Notes under the pieces: model-generated
What the model saw: the letters and a program-made list of their open reading frames with translations, nothing else
Databases searched by the model: none
What the model was told of the DNA's origin: nothing
Shown here: positions 11,985-22,367 of the stretch, piece by piece
Layout of the letters: each line of letters starts with the position of its first letter
Position numbering within the stretch: the stretch's first letter is position 1
Made by a program: the position numbers and the translations under genes
DNA from: Halichondria panicea
Lineage: Eukaryota; Porifera; Demospongiae; Suberitida; Halichondriidae
DNA: 64,000 bases
NCBI RefSeq assembly: GCF_963675165.1
Contig: NC_087380.1
Coordinates: 4,772,571-4,836,570 of the forward strand
Direction: 5' to 3'

Positions 11985-12690
11985 TTATAATTGTCAGATA
12001 GAATGCATAAGCACACACCACTGATGCAAAGTATGACTACCTGACTACCATCTGAAAATTAGCTTACTATATAATTATTTACCATCTGAATTGGTTGCTA
12101 AAATTACGGAAAATGGACATTGTAACACGGATCCGGTATCTACGGATCCGGTATCTATGCCAATTCACTGAAAGAAAACTTCTCAGCTCGGCTGGTCTCA
12201 GCATCAGTCTTCTCAAATATCCTCAAAGTCATAGGAATGATTGCCGAAAATCCTGAAGTGAATGGAGCATACAATCATGTGTAACACACTATTGAGATAA
12301 TACTAAAAACACTTACAATTAACTTTCTTTAAGTATGACCCTTTCCCTACGTCCAGAATGACAGCGTCACTGAAAAAACACAGATACATGTATAGGCAGT
12401 AAAATATTATGTTTATACCATGGCTTAAAACTGTCTACGTACAATATGTATATGTGACAGTGCCAATGAAAACTGTCAATGAAAACGGACTATAGGCCAA
12501 AACGGACTATAGGCCAATTTAGTAGAAATGAAAAACATGGGCAAAAAAAATTTTTTTTTCACAGGTACTAACTTCAACCCCTTACCTACCTGTAAAAATT
12601 TGGGTCTCTACGAAGCTTTAAACAGGTCAAGCGCGGACGTTGAAGAAACTCACCGAACCTTCATTTTTTACACTTAAATTTACTGTCTAC
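11985..12690 (-). repeat. Dispersed repeat R6, reverse copy
   Basis: 12225-12690 is the reverse of 1376-1760, and 11985-12225 is the reverse of 8836-9040. The two pieces are adjacent here, so this is the fullest copy. The copy at 1376 has its continuation separated by the piggyBac insertion. It is non-coding. Confidence 0.6.
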
Positions 12691-12869
12691 GTGAGGGGAA
12701 AGGAAAGAAGCTTAAAGGACAATAAAAACTGATTCGAAAATGCCCGCGTTAAGGTCCCTTTTCATTGGCACTGTCACATATAATATTATGTATATAATAT
12801 AGATATCACCTTTGCATTTTCGCACACTACGAGTCAATGAAGGTCATCGAATTAACACGTTTTTTAGCA

Positions 12870-13440
12870 CTAGATGACATTAAATACATGTATGGATACC
12901 CGATCAGGAGTCAGCTGCTTCAGAGTCCCCATACTTTGGCCTCCGTAAGCAATACACAATGTTCTTTTTTTATACGTGCATGGATACATATTGTCTTTAC
13001 TGGGTCTTTGGGAGTTGGTAGTTCCGGAACGGTTGGTATCCTCTGGAGCTTTGAAATTCTGTTCTGGCCGCCCCCACGTTGGTAGTTCCCGTGGGAACGG
13101 TCGGGAACGGCCCCCTCGAAAAAATTGGCTGTTGCTGCCGCCAGAGCTTCTGCTCAAACCCCTCTGAAATAGGTTATTGTCCTCAGCCAGGGAGTCTTTG
13201 ACCACTAGTTTTCTCCTTTCGTTTGACAGATTCGCTGATTCCTAGCAGCCTGTTTTCACAGCATTAGCTGACGCCTCAGGTGTCAAATTAATTCCCGGTA
13301 TTAACGCGGTTTGAGAGTGGGGCTAGTTCTCTGTCCTTAGTTTCCTTGGAGATGTGATGTCACTCTGTCCAGCTTAGGGCACTTCGTATGGTCCACTCTG
13401 GGAGGGTCTCCTGGTTGGAAATTGGTTTTAGTCTTCAGAA
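12870..13440 (-). pseudogene. Decayed gag-like gene of a retroelement
   Basis: The minus strand contains a 111-residue frame (13205-12870) whose first half is rich in Gly, Arg and Ser (SQFFRGGRSRPFPRELPTWG). Immediately upstream, in the same or a shifted frame, are ESANLSNERRKLVVKDSLAE and, near 13400-13330, FQPGDPPRVDHTKCPKLDRV. This order (Lys-rich KLD segment, an ANLS-RRK helix, then FFRGGR) matches what I recall of gag-like ORFs in YR and related animal retroelements. Stops and frameshifts separate the pieces. No RT is attached. An unrelated low-complexity protein cannot be excluded. Confidence 0.4.
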
Positions 13441-13759
13441 GTGCAGCAGTGTTCTCTGCAGGTGGTTCTGCCAGTATCCGTTGTAACGGTAGGACTCATC
13501 CTGGCGATCTGCCCATGAGGTTCCACTCAGGCCTCTTGCTCAGGCCCGTCACCATCTCAAGGGCGTTCTTGGAGCTCTGCTCCACTGTGCCAGCAGTCCT
13601 GGGGCTCTGCTCCATTGTCTTGCTGGGATACTTGAAGGATCCATTGACTTGAGTGAAGATTATGAGGGATGCGCGACAGTGTGAGTAGTGTAATCTACAA
13701 AAAAGCTGATTGAGCGGACATTGATATGTGAGACGGAAGTCTACAAGGCCTTGTTGAAT

Positions 13760-14015
13760 TTATTTTCTCGAGATCGGAAAGTTTGGGCCAACAGATGGTG
13801 TGTGCGTGTACGTGCAGGATCTAACGACAACGACTGCAGCAAGGCTACAAAGTTTGAAGACTAGACGATTTGTATCAGACAATGGAAAAACCTTTCAAGG
13901 AAATGACTAGGGGTCAATGTTGCTCAGCTTATCACTGAAGTAGAGGGAGTCATCAATTCGCGACCTATTTCATACGTGTCTCACATTAGATCAACTGGAC
14001 TAGATGGCAAGAGTA
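13760..14015 (+). pseudogene. Bel/Pao-like integrase relic
   Basis: The plus-strand frame from 13812 reads QDLTTTTAARLQSLKT and then FVSDNGKTFKG before a stop near 13907. In a second frame from 13922 comes LITEVEGVINSRPISYVS. In Bel/Pao-type integrases an LTT segment, the SDNG-TF motif with the second catalytic Asp, and a TE-E-LNSRPL motif with the catalytic Glu occur in this order. The spacing here is shortened, so part of the core is deleted. RT and protease were not found. The neighbouring gag-like relic is on the other strand and is probably unrelated. Confidence 0.6.
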
Positions 14016-15837
14016 TCTACAGCCATTGGTATGTAGGAAAGACTACTGACTGACTACTGACTGACTACCTACCTACTACCTACAATTGACTACCTACATC
14101 CGATACTTTGTTTTTTAATACTTCCGGCTACCTAGCCCCAGAACTCAGGCATATGCTGTAGTGCTGTAGTGCTACAAGGTGTACTCGAGGAAGACATGTC
14201 TGTTGTAGTGATAATCATATTCATGAGTAACATAACACTAGACCGTAAGCAGTTATGCAATAATTATGCATAATTATTACTTCCCTCAGGTCAGGTAGCG
14301 AGTGGAGCAATGTTGCATGGTCAACCGTACACCGGTACACACTAAATTGCTGGGCATCATAGCCCTGGAAAAATGAGTGTTACCCAACTGGGTAAGTGGC
14401 GGTATTATGTCTGAAGAGGAGCCAGCATCATATGGAAATTATTACTCGGTTGTAGTCAGGGCTGTATGGTGGTAAATAAGTCCTGTATGTGGTGGATTGA
14501 CCATGGAGTTGAGTGACTAGCTTTCTCTATCATGACTAGCTTTTACCACGTGTAAAAGTTGTGTACAAATAGACCTTCGCAAGGATCAGTGGCTAGGGTA
14601 GCAGAAGAGCTTTTATACTGATTTGAGACGAACGTGCGTGTGGGTGGAAAACGTCACTAGTGAGGGTGGAGCTTCGTGCCTTAACGGGGACGTGCTTTTT
14701 TATACAGTCGTTGTATGAATAATTATATTGATGGAGGTAGCAATTAAGGTTCAAGTACAATTAAGGGTCAAGTACGAAAGGCCCTGCCACTACGTCTCGT
14801 GAAACCAGATTCCTCGACTCGAAACGAAAGGCCCTGCCACGTAAAAGGCCCTGCCACGTAAGGCAAATGCAAATGCCAGAGGGCGTAGACCCAACGTCAC
14901 GGACTCAGCCCCATACTCAAGGATACTCAAGGAATAAATTGTGAGGAACGAATTGACTGGGACCAGCAATTATTAATTATTGCTGAATCGTCACCATGGT
15001 TTCCACCTTTCCACCTTTACCTCTCGTAATAACGCAACAGCCAAGCCAATTCACTTCCTATTTACTAGAGGTCAGAGAGGTCAGAGGTCACCACTCATTC
15101 AGAAGTGAGGCCGTTTGGAAGTACCAATACGGTGAGGTCACGGTGAGGTCAAAGGTCATTCGCGTACTGGGAATTAACACAGTTTAGAAGTAAAATCATA
15201 ATCTTGCACGAACAATCTAGCCATGGTAGCAAGCGTACAATGAACCAGGCAAGGTAAATGTGCATAATAGTGTATATTTAATTATTATAACTGGCATTTG
15301 CATACATAAATTTTTACATATAATAAACTATAGGAAGACACCCAGAAGGAACAATAATAATTGTGATCGCATAATTAATAATTATGAGATGTGGCAGGAT
15401 TTTCTATAATTTATACGCACATGCAGCAGTTATAATTATAATGACCATGCATATTATTATCATGTAGACTCAAGGCGTATTATGTGGCGTACAACAAATA
15501 AAAATCCCAAAGTGATAAATTCTTATTTTGTTGAGAGTGTCGAGTCTGTGAATGGTAAGAAAGCTTGCAGGTAAAGAAGCATGTAAAGAAGCATGCTGGC
15601 TTGCTTGTAACTATACCATATTCACAGGATGTGACTATGGAACTGAGAACTGTGATCAACAGTAACTGTCCATTCTTCCGAATGACAGCAGGAGTACACA
15701 GGAGTACACAGCAGGAGTACACTGTTAAAAATGAGGTGTAATGAATATGTACTAGGGTGTAAACTAAGACATAGTTTGTGGAGTAAACATAGGTGGGTGT
15801 AAGCTACATTAGTAACAATACAATTAATTGTAGATAT
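14016..15837. other. Non-coding stretch
   Basis: No gene recognised. It contains short duplications (GAAAGGCCCTGCCAC near 14777 and 14825, ACTGACTGACTAC near 14042, AGGAGTACACA near 15692). A 63-codon frame opens in a strong ATG context at 14996 (CACCATGG), but its length comes largely from the hexamer repeats described separately. Confidence 0.4.
15069..15158 (+). promoter_or_regulatory. Cluster of six AGGTCA half-sites (DR1, DR3, DR5)
   Basis: Perfect AGGTCA hexamers occur at 15069-15074, 15078-15083, 15085-15090, 15135-15140, 15146-15151 and 15153-15158, all in one orientation. The spacings give two DR1 pairs, one DR3 and one DR5. AGGTCA direct repeats with one-base spacing are the classical site for RXR/HNF4-type nuclear receptors. 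No gene has been identified next to it, and the duplicated layout could simply reflect the tandem-duplication habit of this genome. Confidence 0.35.
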
Positions 15838-16334
15838 GATTACCCGAGGCGCGTGGGCGGCCACGGGTATAGTAGTCTGTTGGTTTGTTTGTTTGTTACC
15901 CGAGGCGCGCGTGGGCGGCCACGGGTATAGTAGTCTGTTGGTTTGTTTGTTTGTCACAGGTATATCTACTCACCTGGATGCCACAGCACTGCGTTTACAG
16001 CATGGATAGCCTTCACACAACAATATCTTGATTTAAATAGTGGCAGATTTTGCTGTTAAAGCTTCTTTGTCGAGCAAAAGCTAAGAAGCTTGAATAAGCT
16101 TGTGACTAGGTCTGCTTACCTGGATGCTCTAGCACTGCGTTTACAGCATGAGTAGCCTCCACACAACAAGTTAGTACTTTTGATAGTGGCAGCTTTCGGT
16201 GTTAAAGCTCCTTTGTCTAATAAAAGCGAGCAAAATGTAGCTTGAACAGAACTTGCACATGCGTTACTTATAACTGAAGTGATCCTGTACCAAGAACGAT
16301 GGAACAGGGTCACTAAAGTAGAAAGCTGTATATA
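15838..16334 (+). repeat. Dispersed repeat R1, copy 1, left part
   Basis: The copy starts TTACCCGAGGCGCG and has a tandem duplication of about 65 bp (15841-15896 and 15897-15955, GCGGCCACGGGTATAGTAGT). It continues through TATCTACTCACCTGGATGCC and TGCTTACCTGGATG to GAAAGCTGTATATA at 16334. There the retrotransposon begins. The repeat resumes at 22751. Complete relatives are at 23071-23800 and 62069-62836 (reverse). No gene was recognised in it. Confidence 0.8.
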
Positions 16335-16459
16335 GTGTGGTTTAATGATAGTTAGACCGGGTTAATAAGGAGGACCGCACCGGTTTGCACATGCGCAGAT
16401 CATATTCCTACCTCGTGTATTCTACCGTGTCTTCAGGCTCGAACTGCTGTCGATATCAT
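16335..16459 (+). repeat. Split direct repeat A1
   Basis: Starts GTGTGGTTTAATGATAG and ends CTGTCGATATCAT, 125 bp. It is identical to A2 at 22368-22492 except for one G/A difference (ACCGGGTT against ACCAGGTT). It is the left end of the retrotransposon and probably holds its promoter. Confidence 0.9.
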
Positions 16460-16466
16460 AGTAGCT

Positions 16467-16620
16467 ATGACTGACGAAACTCCCCAACCACCAGTAGTGA
16501 TCGACAAAGAAGTCGTCAAGACAGCGCTGAGGGAACTGCTGCACGACATCCCCGCCTTTAGAGCGTTTTCTGAAAAAGCAGGGGAATCCTCAAGGACAAG
16601 CAGAGTCCAAGACCCTCCGG
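16467..16620 (+). CDS. 5' segment of retrotransposon ORF1 (gag N-terminus)
   Basis: An ATG at 16467, just after A1, opens a frame reading MTDETPQPPVVIDKEVVKTA and then a short helical segment. At 16621 the frame meets GTGAGT, a strong splice donor. An acceptor AG at 16845-16846 would join it in phase with the long gag frame, removing about 226 bases that include GAGAATGAGAA-type low-complexity repeats. Without splicing the frame ends at 16670. The spliced reading is inference; translation of gag from its own later start is the alternative. Confidence 0.45.
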
Positions 16621-16846
16621 GTGAGTACCACCCAGATGAGCAATTTTACTTGGGTAATAAGCCTAGGTAACACAGCAGAATGAGAAATGAGAAATGAGAA
16701 ATGAGAGCCACCGTGAGCGGTTGGATGAGAGTGAGAAGAGTGAGAGTGAGAAGAGAGTGAGAGTGAGAAGAGAGAACGTGCGGGCATGAGGGCCCACACA
16801 GTGAGCTAGAGGGGCTAGAGTACCCCCCAACGTGGTACGAGCAGAG

Positions 16847-17856
16847 TGCTCCAGGTATTTGAGTCAGTGAGTATTAAAGGTCTAGAGTCCTTGAGCTATG
16901 ACCCGGGTTATGCACACAATATTGTGGCAAACTTAGCACCTACCCCTCCCACCCCTGGCACAGGAACGGAAGACGTGAGCGACTTGAACCTGCCCCTTAT
17001 AGGAGGCGGTGGAGATGGAGAGCATGGAGAGCGTGGAGACGGAGAACGACGAGTAGTCAACCCCCCAACAGAGCTCGGGACGTCCAAACCCCAGGAACCA
17101 TCCCCATTCGTCCTCGGGGAAGCGTTGCCTGTGGTCCCGGTCAGGCTGGTAAAACGAATAATCAAGGGCGAGTTCGTGGATATGAGCGAGCTCCTTAAGG
17201 ACAATATGGAGGTCCTCCGGAGGAGGAAGCAAGAGAGCGACGGGATCCCCGCACCGTACGAGCAGAGAGCGAGCAGGAGGGAGGTCCCGGACATACTTAG
17301 TTGGGTGCAGGCATTTAGCCTTTATGCGGCGGTGGTGGCAAGTCAGCACCCGAACAAAGCCAAGGAGTTGTGGGCCTATCTGGCTATCCTGGTGGGAGAG
17401 GCTCAGCGGTGTGGGGGACGTGGGTTCGTAGCATACGACTCACTGTTCCGCCAGCAGATGACGTCGTTTGAGGCAGTCGACTTCTCTAAGATCAACCAGT
17501 CACTGTATTGGACAACCTTTCTAGCACAAAGAGGAAGGGGAAAATCTTGCTCAATCTGCACGGCGTCGGATCACGGCTTAGAAGAATGCGCCCTGCAACC
17601 AAGCAGAGCGATAAGAGTGAGCAACCCGGCCCCTTCGAGAGAGGAATACCGTCCCCAGGGGTTTGAACTGCCTCGTAAGAAGCGAAGGAGGGGAGCCTGT
17701 TTTGCGTGGAATGACGGCCGATGCGAGGCGGAGAACTGCTCCTTCGAGCATGTATGCTCACGGTGTGCGGGACCTCACAAGAGATGGTCTTGCCGCTCTC
17801 AAGGGAGTGATGAGAGGAAAAGAGAGGATCCTGGAAAACCTCTGGCCATCCGCTAG
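16847..17856 (+). CDS. Gag-like nucleocapsid protein of the YR retrotransposon
   Basis: The open frame spans about 335 residues. A Pro/Gly/Glu-rich N-terminal part is followed by a helical middle (DILSWVQAFSLYAAVVASQH), which resembles the capsid-like segment of DIRS/Ngaro gag proteins. Near the C-terminus there is a CX2CX4HX4C zinc knuckle (CSICTASDHGLEEC). A Lys/Arg patch (PRKKRRRG) and a second Cys/His cluster follow (CFAWNDGRCEAENC, then HVCSRCAGPH). No stop interrupts it, so this part of the element looks intact. The start is uncertain because the frame has no upstream ATG; it probably begins through splicing from 16467. Its role would be to package the element RNA. Confidence 0.7.
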
Positions 17857-18138
17857 CTGGTGCGCGGACGAGTCGTCCGATTGTTGTTTTGAGTATATAA
17901 CCAGACTGCTGACACTTAAGCCGTGAATTCACAACCAGACTTATTAGTGTTACTACGGTGTATGAATATTATTCCCTTGTTGTATGGTCAAATGAGGACC
18001 CATACGTTGCATATGTGATGATTTTGTTACTTAAGTTGGAAATAAGTAGGTAAGGGTCGTCACTAGGCGTTAGCGTAATCAAAATAATTATACCCGGGCC
18101 TGACAAAAAGGGCTAGCCCCAACACCCTTGATATAATT

Positions 18139-18933
18139 ATGTTAATGTGTATAGGAATGGTGGCAATGACTGAGGGCCTCTATCCCTATCGTAATGAGTT
18201 GCGAGTGTTGGAAGGAAGGAGACCCAAAGAGGGTAGCAGAGAGCTACCACCAGAGTTTGCGAAAGTAACTACCCCCTTAGTGGTCAGGGAATGGAGGACG
18301 AGTATGAGTCAACACCCGGACAAGTGGTATGCCACCTACATTGAGAGCGGCCTGCGGGAAGGTTTTAGGATTGGCTTCCGATATGAGGACTGTGTCTGCA
18401 CCTCAGTAAAAGCTAACATGCACTCAGCGGTGACGAATAGTGAGGTTATTGACAGTTATCTGGGAAAGGAACTTTCAATGGGTCGGGTGCTTGGCCCCCT
18501 TGACCCACGAGTGGGGGCACAGATGCAGGTTAGTCGGTTCGGTGTTATCCCAAAGAACCACCAACCGGGAAAGTGGAGACTAATTTTAGATCTGTCACAT
18601 CCTGCGGGTGCGAGTGTGAACGATGGTATTGAACGGGAACTGTGTTCTTTAAAGTATACCTCGGTGGACGAAGCAGTTCAAAGGTTTAGTGAATTGGGAA
18701 AGGGGGCGCTGCTTGCAAAATTGGATATTGAGAGTGCATACAGGCTGATCCCAGTTCACCCCGACGATCGTCTGTTGTTGGGTATGTCGTGGAAAGGGAA
18801 CCTCTATGCCGACGCTTCCCTGCCGTTCGGTTTAAGATCGGCTCCCGAGATTTTTAACGCCGTAGCAGATGCTTTAATGTGGATTATGGGCCAGCAGGGG
18901 ACCCGAGCCATTCACTATTTGGACGACTATTTA
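18139..18933 (+). pseudogene. N-terminal half of the DIRS-type reverse transcriptase
   Basis: The frame runs 265 residues from ATG 18139. RT motifs appear in order: PGKWRLILDLSHPAG (motif 2), LLAKLDIESAYRLIPVHPDD with the first catalytic Asp (motif A), LPFGLRSAPEIFN (motif B) and HYLDDYL with the catalytic Asp pair (motif C). The coding match stops exactly after LDDYL at 18933; the next bases, CGTTAAGG, belong to repeat B1 and give a stop two codons on. The rest of RT lies on the opposite strand, starting at 22339. The enzyme is therefore cut by the inversion, not by a frameshift or stop. Confidence 0.85.
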
Positions 18934-20319
18934 CGTTAAGGCCTAGGACGTAGTCACACTTATCAAAAGGATAGTGTTACAGTTCATTTAGTCTAGAGAG
19001 TAGATTACCACAAATGTGTGAGTAGTTGTACTTAAATGTAAATATCTTTTGATTGAAGTATTTCTAAAAAATGGTGTTGATACCCGTGTGTAGATGAATG
19101 ACTGAACTACAACATATCCAAAAATGTTTCCATGGAAACATAAGGTGGTGGGTTTGTGGTGATTAATAGAACAACAGCAAATTGTTATAGTGGGTAATCG
19201 GTTAGAGTAATAAAACAGTAATTTTGTACAGCTAAGGTCCTAGACTTCATCACATAATTGTTCAATGGTTTAAGTATCCTGGCCATCCCTTTATGGGTGT
19301 TACAAATGTTCACAGTGTTTATAATTCATGATTTACTGGTTTTCAGGTACACTTTTGGTTAGAGTAATAACTTTTGAAAAATTAATAGCTTAGCTTTCAA
19401 ATTTCTGTAGTAAGTTTACAGATAAATGGGCGACATTTTGATACCAAGAACATCGTATATGCTTATTCCATTGCTGAGATAACACTGAAAAGCTACATAA
19501 TTCTACTGTTTTGATGACACCAGCAGCTGCAAACCACAAACCAATGATGCTTTAATCAACCACAAACGTAATTAAAAGTGGGCGTACAGTTATTGTACGC
19601 CCACTTACGTGGTTAATTTGAGTGTCATCGATTTGTGGTTAGCAGCTTGTGATGTCATCAAAACAGTAGAAAATAGTAGAATATGCAGTTTTTCAGTGAT
19701 ATCTCAACAATAGAATAAGCATAGAGGATGTTCTTGGTATCAAAATGTAGCCCGTTTATTTGTAAACTTACCAGAGAACTTTTAAAGCTAAGCTATAAAA
19801 TTTTCAGAAGATATTACTCTAACCAAAAGTGTACCTAAAAACCGGTAAATCATGAATTATAGACACTGTGAGCATATGTAAGACCCATAAAGGGATGGTC
19901 AGGATACCTAAACCATTAAACTATTGTGTGATAAAAGTCTAAGACCTTAGCTGTTTAAAGTTAGTGTTTTATTACTCTAACCGATTACCCACTATAACAA
20001 TTTGCTGTTGTTCTATTAATCACCACAAACCCACCACCTTATGTTTCCATGGAAACATTTTTGGATATGTTGTAGTTCAGTCATTCATCTACACACGGGT
20101 ATCAACACCATTTCTTAGAAATGCTCCAATCAAAAGATATTTACATTTAAGTTCAACTACTCACACATTTGTGGTATTCTACTCTCTAGACTAAATGAAC
20201 TGTAGTTTTGGCTAAAGTACTGGACCGGAAACCCCCACCTCCACCGGAAATGACCAGGTGGTATAGGTGAAGGTTAGGGGAATCCCCCAAAACCTAGGGG
20301 AATCCCCCCAAACCGGCCC
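18934..20319 (-). repeat. Repeat B1 (inverted, split by a foldback element)
   Basis: 18934-18979 and 20203-20319 together match the reverse of B2 (22563-22725), with the foldback element 18980-20202 inserted between them. The last 28 bases of B1 stayed outside the inversion, at 22340-22367. B1 lies downstream of the recombinase stop in element orientation. Confidence 0.85.
18980..20202. mobile_element. 1,223-bp foldback MITE with TA target duplication
   Basis: Near-perfect inverted arms of about 608 bp meet at a 7-base loop (AGTTATT, 19588-19594), whose centre at 19591 is the exact midpoint of the element. The termini are CAGTTCATTTAGTCTAGAGA and its reverse complement. TA flanks both ends (18978-18979 and 20203-20204). 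The empty site is visible in the B2 paralogue at 22677-22678, where a single TA replaces the whole element. TA duplication and a CAGT terminus fit the Tc1/mariner superfamily. It has no coding capacity and would need a transposase from elsewhere. Confidence 0.9.
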
Positions 20320-20441
20320 ACAAAGGAAGGCACAGCCTGCCCCCCAAACTATGCCACCTCAGCCCAACCTGTACGCTCCCTGGGATGCATGGACTCTCCA
20401 CATCATACACATCATGATAATTATTGACAGTGACTGTGACC

Positions 20442-21401
20442 TTATGCACACAATAAACGTGAATAATTTGCTAACTGACTTCTAGGTGTCCTTATGTAGT
20501 CCAAATAGGCCACACTCCGCCATCTTCCCAGCGTTTTGATAGCCGAATCCTCAAAACCTTTAGCCGCTGCTGTGGTAGCCGCTCCAATGCGGAAGCTATG
20601 GCCGTTGTACTTGGACTCATCTACTCCTGCTGCCGACAGAGCAGCCCGGATGGCTTCTACAAACCGTAACCGGGTCAGCATACGACCATCCTTAAACTTG
20701 AACAGGGAGCCTTCTGCCCGACCCCGAAGCCGCAGATATGACAGTATTGCCTGCACTGGGCACAAATCAGAGTCCATTTTACCCAGAAATAAATCAACGC
20801 CTCGTCGAAAAGGGTCTGTTTTGGATTGCTTGATGGTGACCCGGACCACCGTGGGTAGCTTAGGGTTGTCAATCGCTATGTCGCTGACGATCAAGTGACA
20901 CGACGGGTCAAATTTATCGTCGCTGGGTACAGACATTTCCCCGATACGAAGAAAACCAAAGAAGGCCAGGCAACAAGCCGCCCAGAGCATAACCGTATCG
21001 TGGCCACCAGGGGAAGAGTCCCACACTGCCTTCATTTTCCTCAGTAGGAGGGGGGACATGGGCAGTCTTTCTCTTTTTCCCTGACACTTAGCAGCTTCGC
21101 ATCTCTTAATACCGCGTAGGGTATATTCCAATCGATGAAGCACAGATGCAAAAGGGTCTGGTTGGCTCTCCGCAATGTGCAGGAATCTGACCCCGGCAAG
21201 GTATACTTTGATAGTCTTGTGAGTGAGTCCTTCCTCGGCCAGGTAGGTCGCAAAGAGGCAACACGAGCGCTCCGAGGCAGGAACTGCTTGGACTCCACTC
21301 TCTCTGCAGAATCTCAGATAGCGCCGCTGGCCCGAACTATAGGTCCTCTGTGTGGAATCAGCTAGTCCTTTTGAGAAATACTTTTGAGAAGCTCTGTCCA
21401 A
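20442..21401 (-). CDS. Tyrosine recombinase of the YR retrotransposon
   Basis: The open frame has 319 residues and no internal stop. An N-terminal SAM-like core-binding region (STQRTYSSGQRRYLRFCRES) precedes the catalytic domain. Catalytic residues can be read: Arg in FFGFLRIGEM, a Lys candidate in TIKQSKTD, the HXXR pair in GHSFRIGAAT, and the nucleophilic Tyr in GRWRSVAYLDYIRTP. This enzyme integrates a circular cDNA by strand exchange in place of a DDE integrase, consistent with the absence of a target duplication. Its start overlaps the end of the RNase H frame by about 40 bases. The gene is complete but reversed relative to gag because of the inversion. Confidence 0.9.
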   Translation of the reverse strand: MDRASQKYFSKGLADSTQRTYSSGQRRYLRFCRESGVQAVPASERSCCLFATYLAEEGLTHKTIKVYLAGVRFLHIAESQPDPFASVLHRLEYTLRGIKRCEAAKCQGKRERLPMSPLLLRKMKAVWDSSPGGHDTVMLWAACCLAFFGFLRIGEMSVPSDDKFDPSCHLIVSDIAIDNPKLPTVVRVTIKQSKTDPFRRGVDLFLGKMDSDLCPVQAILSYLRLRGRAEGSLFKFKDGRMLTRLRFVEAIRAALSAAGVDESKYNGHSFRIGAATTAAAKGFEDSAIKTLGRWRSVAYLDYIRTPRSQLANYSRLLCA

Positions 21402-22339
21402 CTTAGCGACGTCCAGTCGGGGCGTCTGGTGACCAGGACCTCCAACATCTCTGGCGGGATGACATCTGCTTGACGCCTGGCCGATGGGACCTGTGCCAGG
21501 AAGGAAGTATGATTATCTCTCGAAAGGGCATCGGCTGCCCCGTTGCACACCCCTGGTATATGCACACTCCACAGTTTAATGTCAAATGCGGCCACGAAGA
21601 AAAAGAGACACCTCAACAAATGCATAGCCAAATCGTCCTTGCAGGTGCCTGATCGAATTATGGCCACCACTGCCGCATTATCACATCTGCAACGTACGCT
21701 AGACCCGTGCCAGGATCTGCCCCACAACGCAATGCTCACTATGATTGGGAGAAGCTCTTTTACAGTTATATGAACTGTTGCCCATGAAGAGGGCCATTGT
21801 AGCTGAAACCAGTGGCCCTCCGAAGAGAAGGATCCACAACCCCAGTTGCCTGATGCGTCCGAGGTTATGGTTGCCTGCCACGCTTGGCTTGGGTGTGGGC
21901 CTGTAACTGAGACCCCGTTCCATGATTGTAAGAAGGTAGCCCACCATTGTAGGTCCGATCGGAAACCCACGTTCAACCGAATCCGATGGTGCAGTTCTTT
22001 GGCTACCATGGACAATGAAATCATTCTCCTCAAAAATGATCTTCCCGGTTTTACCACACAACACGCATGTTGCAGCTGACCGATCAGAGAGAGTAACTCT
22101 CGCTTGGAACCAGCCTTACGTTCGGACCAACCTCGGATTTCTCTCTGTAAACGCATCAGTTTTTCCGGTGGTAGTCTCACCACCCCCGCTTGGGTGTCAA
22201 GTTCAATGCCCAAGAAGGTTAACTGGCATGCAGGGCCTTCCGTTTTGTGCTTGGCGATCGGGACCCCTAAGCGATCACAGGTAGCTAGCGTCCGAGCAAG
22301 CGCCAGCTGGCATTCAGGGGTGTTGGGGGCACCAAACAA
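21362..22339 (-). pseudogene. RT C-terminal part plus RNase H of the YR retrotransposon
   Basis: About 325 residues are open on the minus strand. They begin with LFGAPNTPECQLALARTLAT, the segment that normally follows the RT LDDYL motif, then LTFLGIELDT (RT thumb-side motif). RNase H motifs follow: ITSDASGNWGCGSF with the first catalytic Asp, TVKELLPIIVSIALWG with the Glu, CRCDNAAVVAIIRSG with the second Asp, and NGAADALSRD. No stops interrupt it. It lacks its own start codon because its N-terminal half is at 18139-18933 on the other strand. The pieces are in one phase, so the only defect seen is the inversion. Confidence 0.85.
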
Positions 22340-22367
22340 TTCTCTCAGGAGGACCGCAGCTTATTAA

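Larger units (their letters stand above)
18934..22339. other. Exact 3,406-bp inversion inside the retrotransposon
   Basis: Both breakpoints can be read. On the left, RT coding ends at 18933 and reversed B1 sequence begins. On the right, the minus-strand RT continuation ends at 22339 and the rest of B1 (TTCTCTCAGG) begins at 22340. Placing the segment in the opposite orientation would keep the RT frame continuous across one junction. At the other it would give CCTTAACG followed by TTCTCTCAGG, exactly what the undisturbed B2 copy shows at 22715-22732. No bases appear lost or gained. No long inverted repeat flanks the breakpoints. Confidence 0.85.

Noticed and set aside
17492..17932. Minus-strand open frames across the gag gene (also 16908-17349).
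   Set aside because: They are antisense to a better-supported gag frame with zinc knuckles and show no domain.
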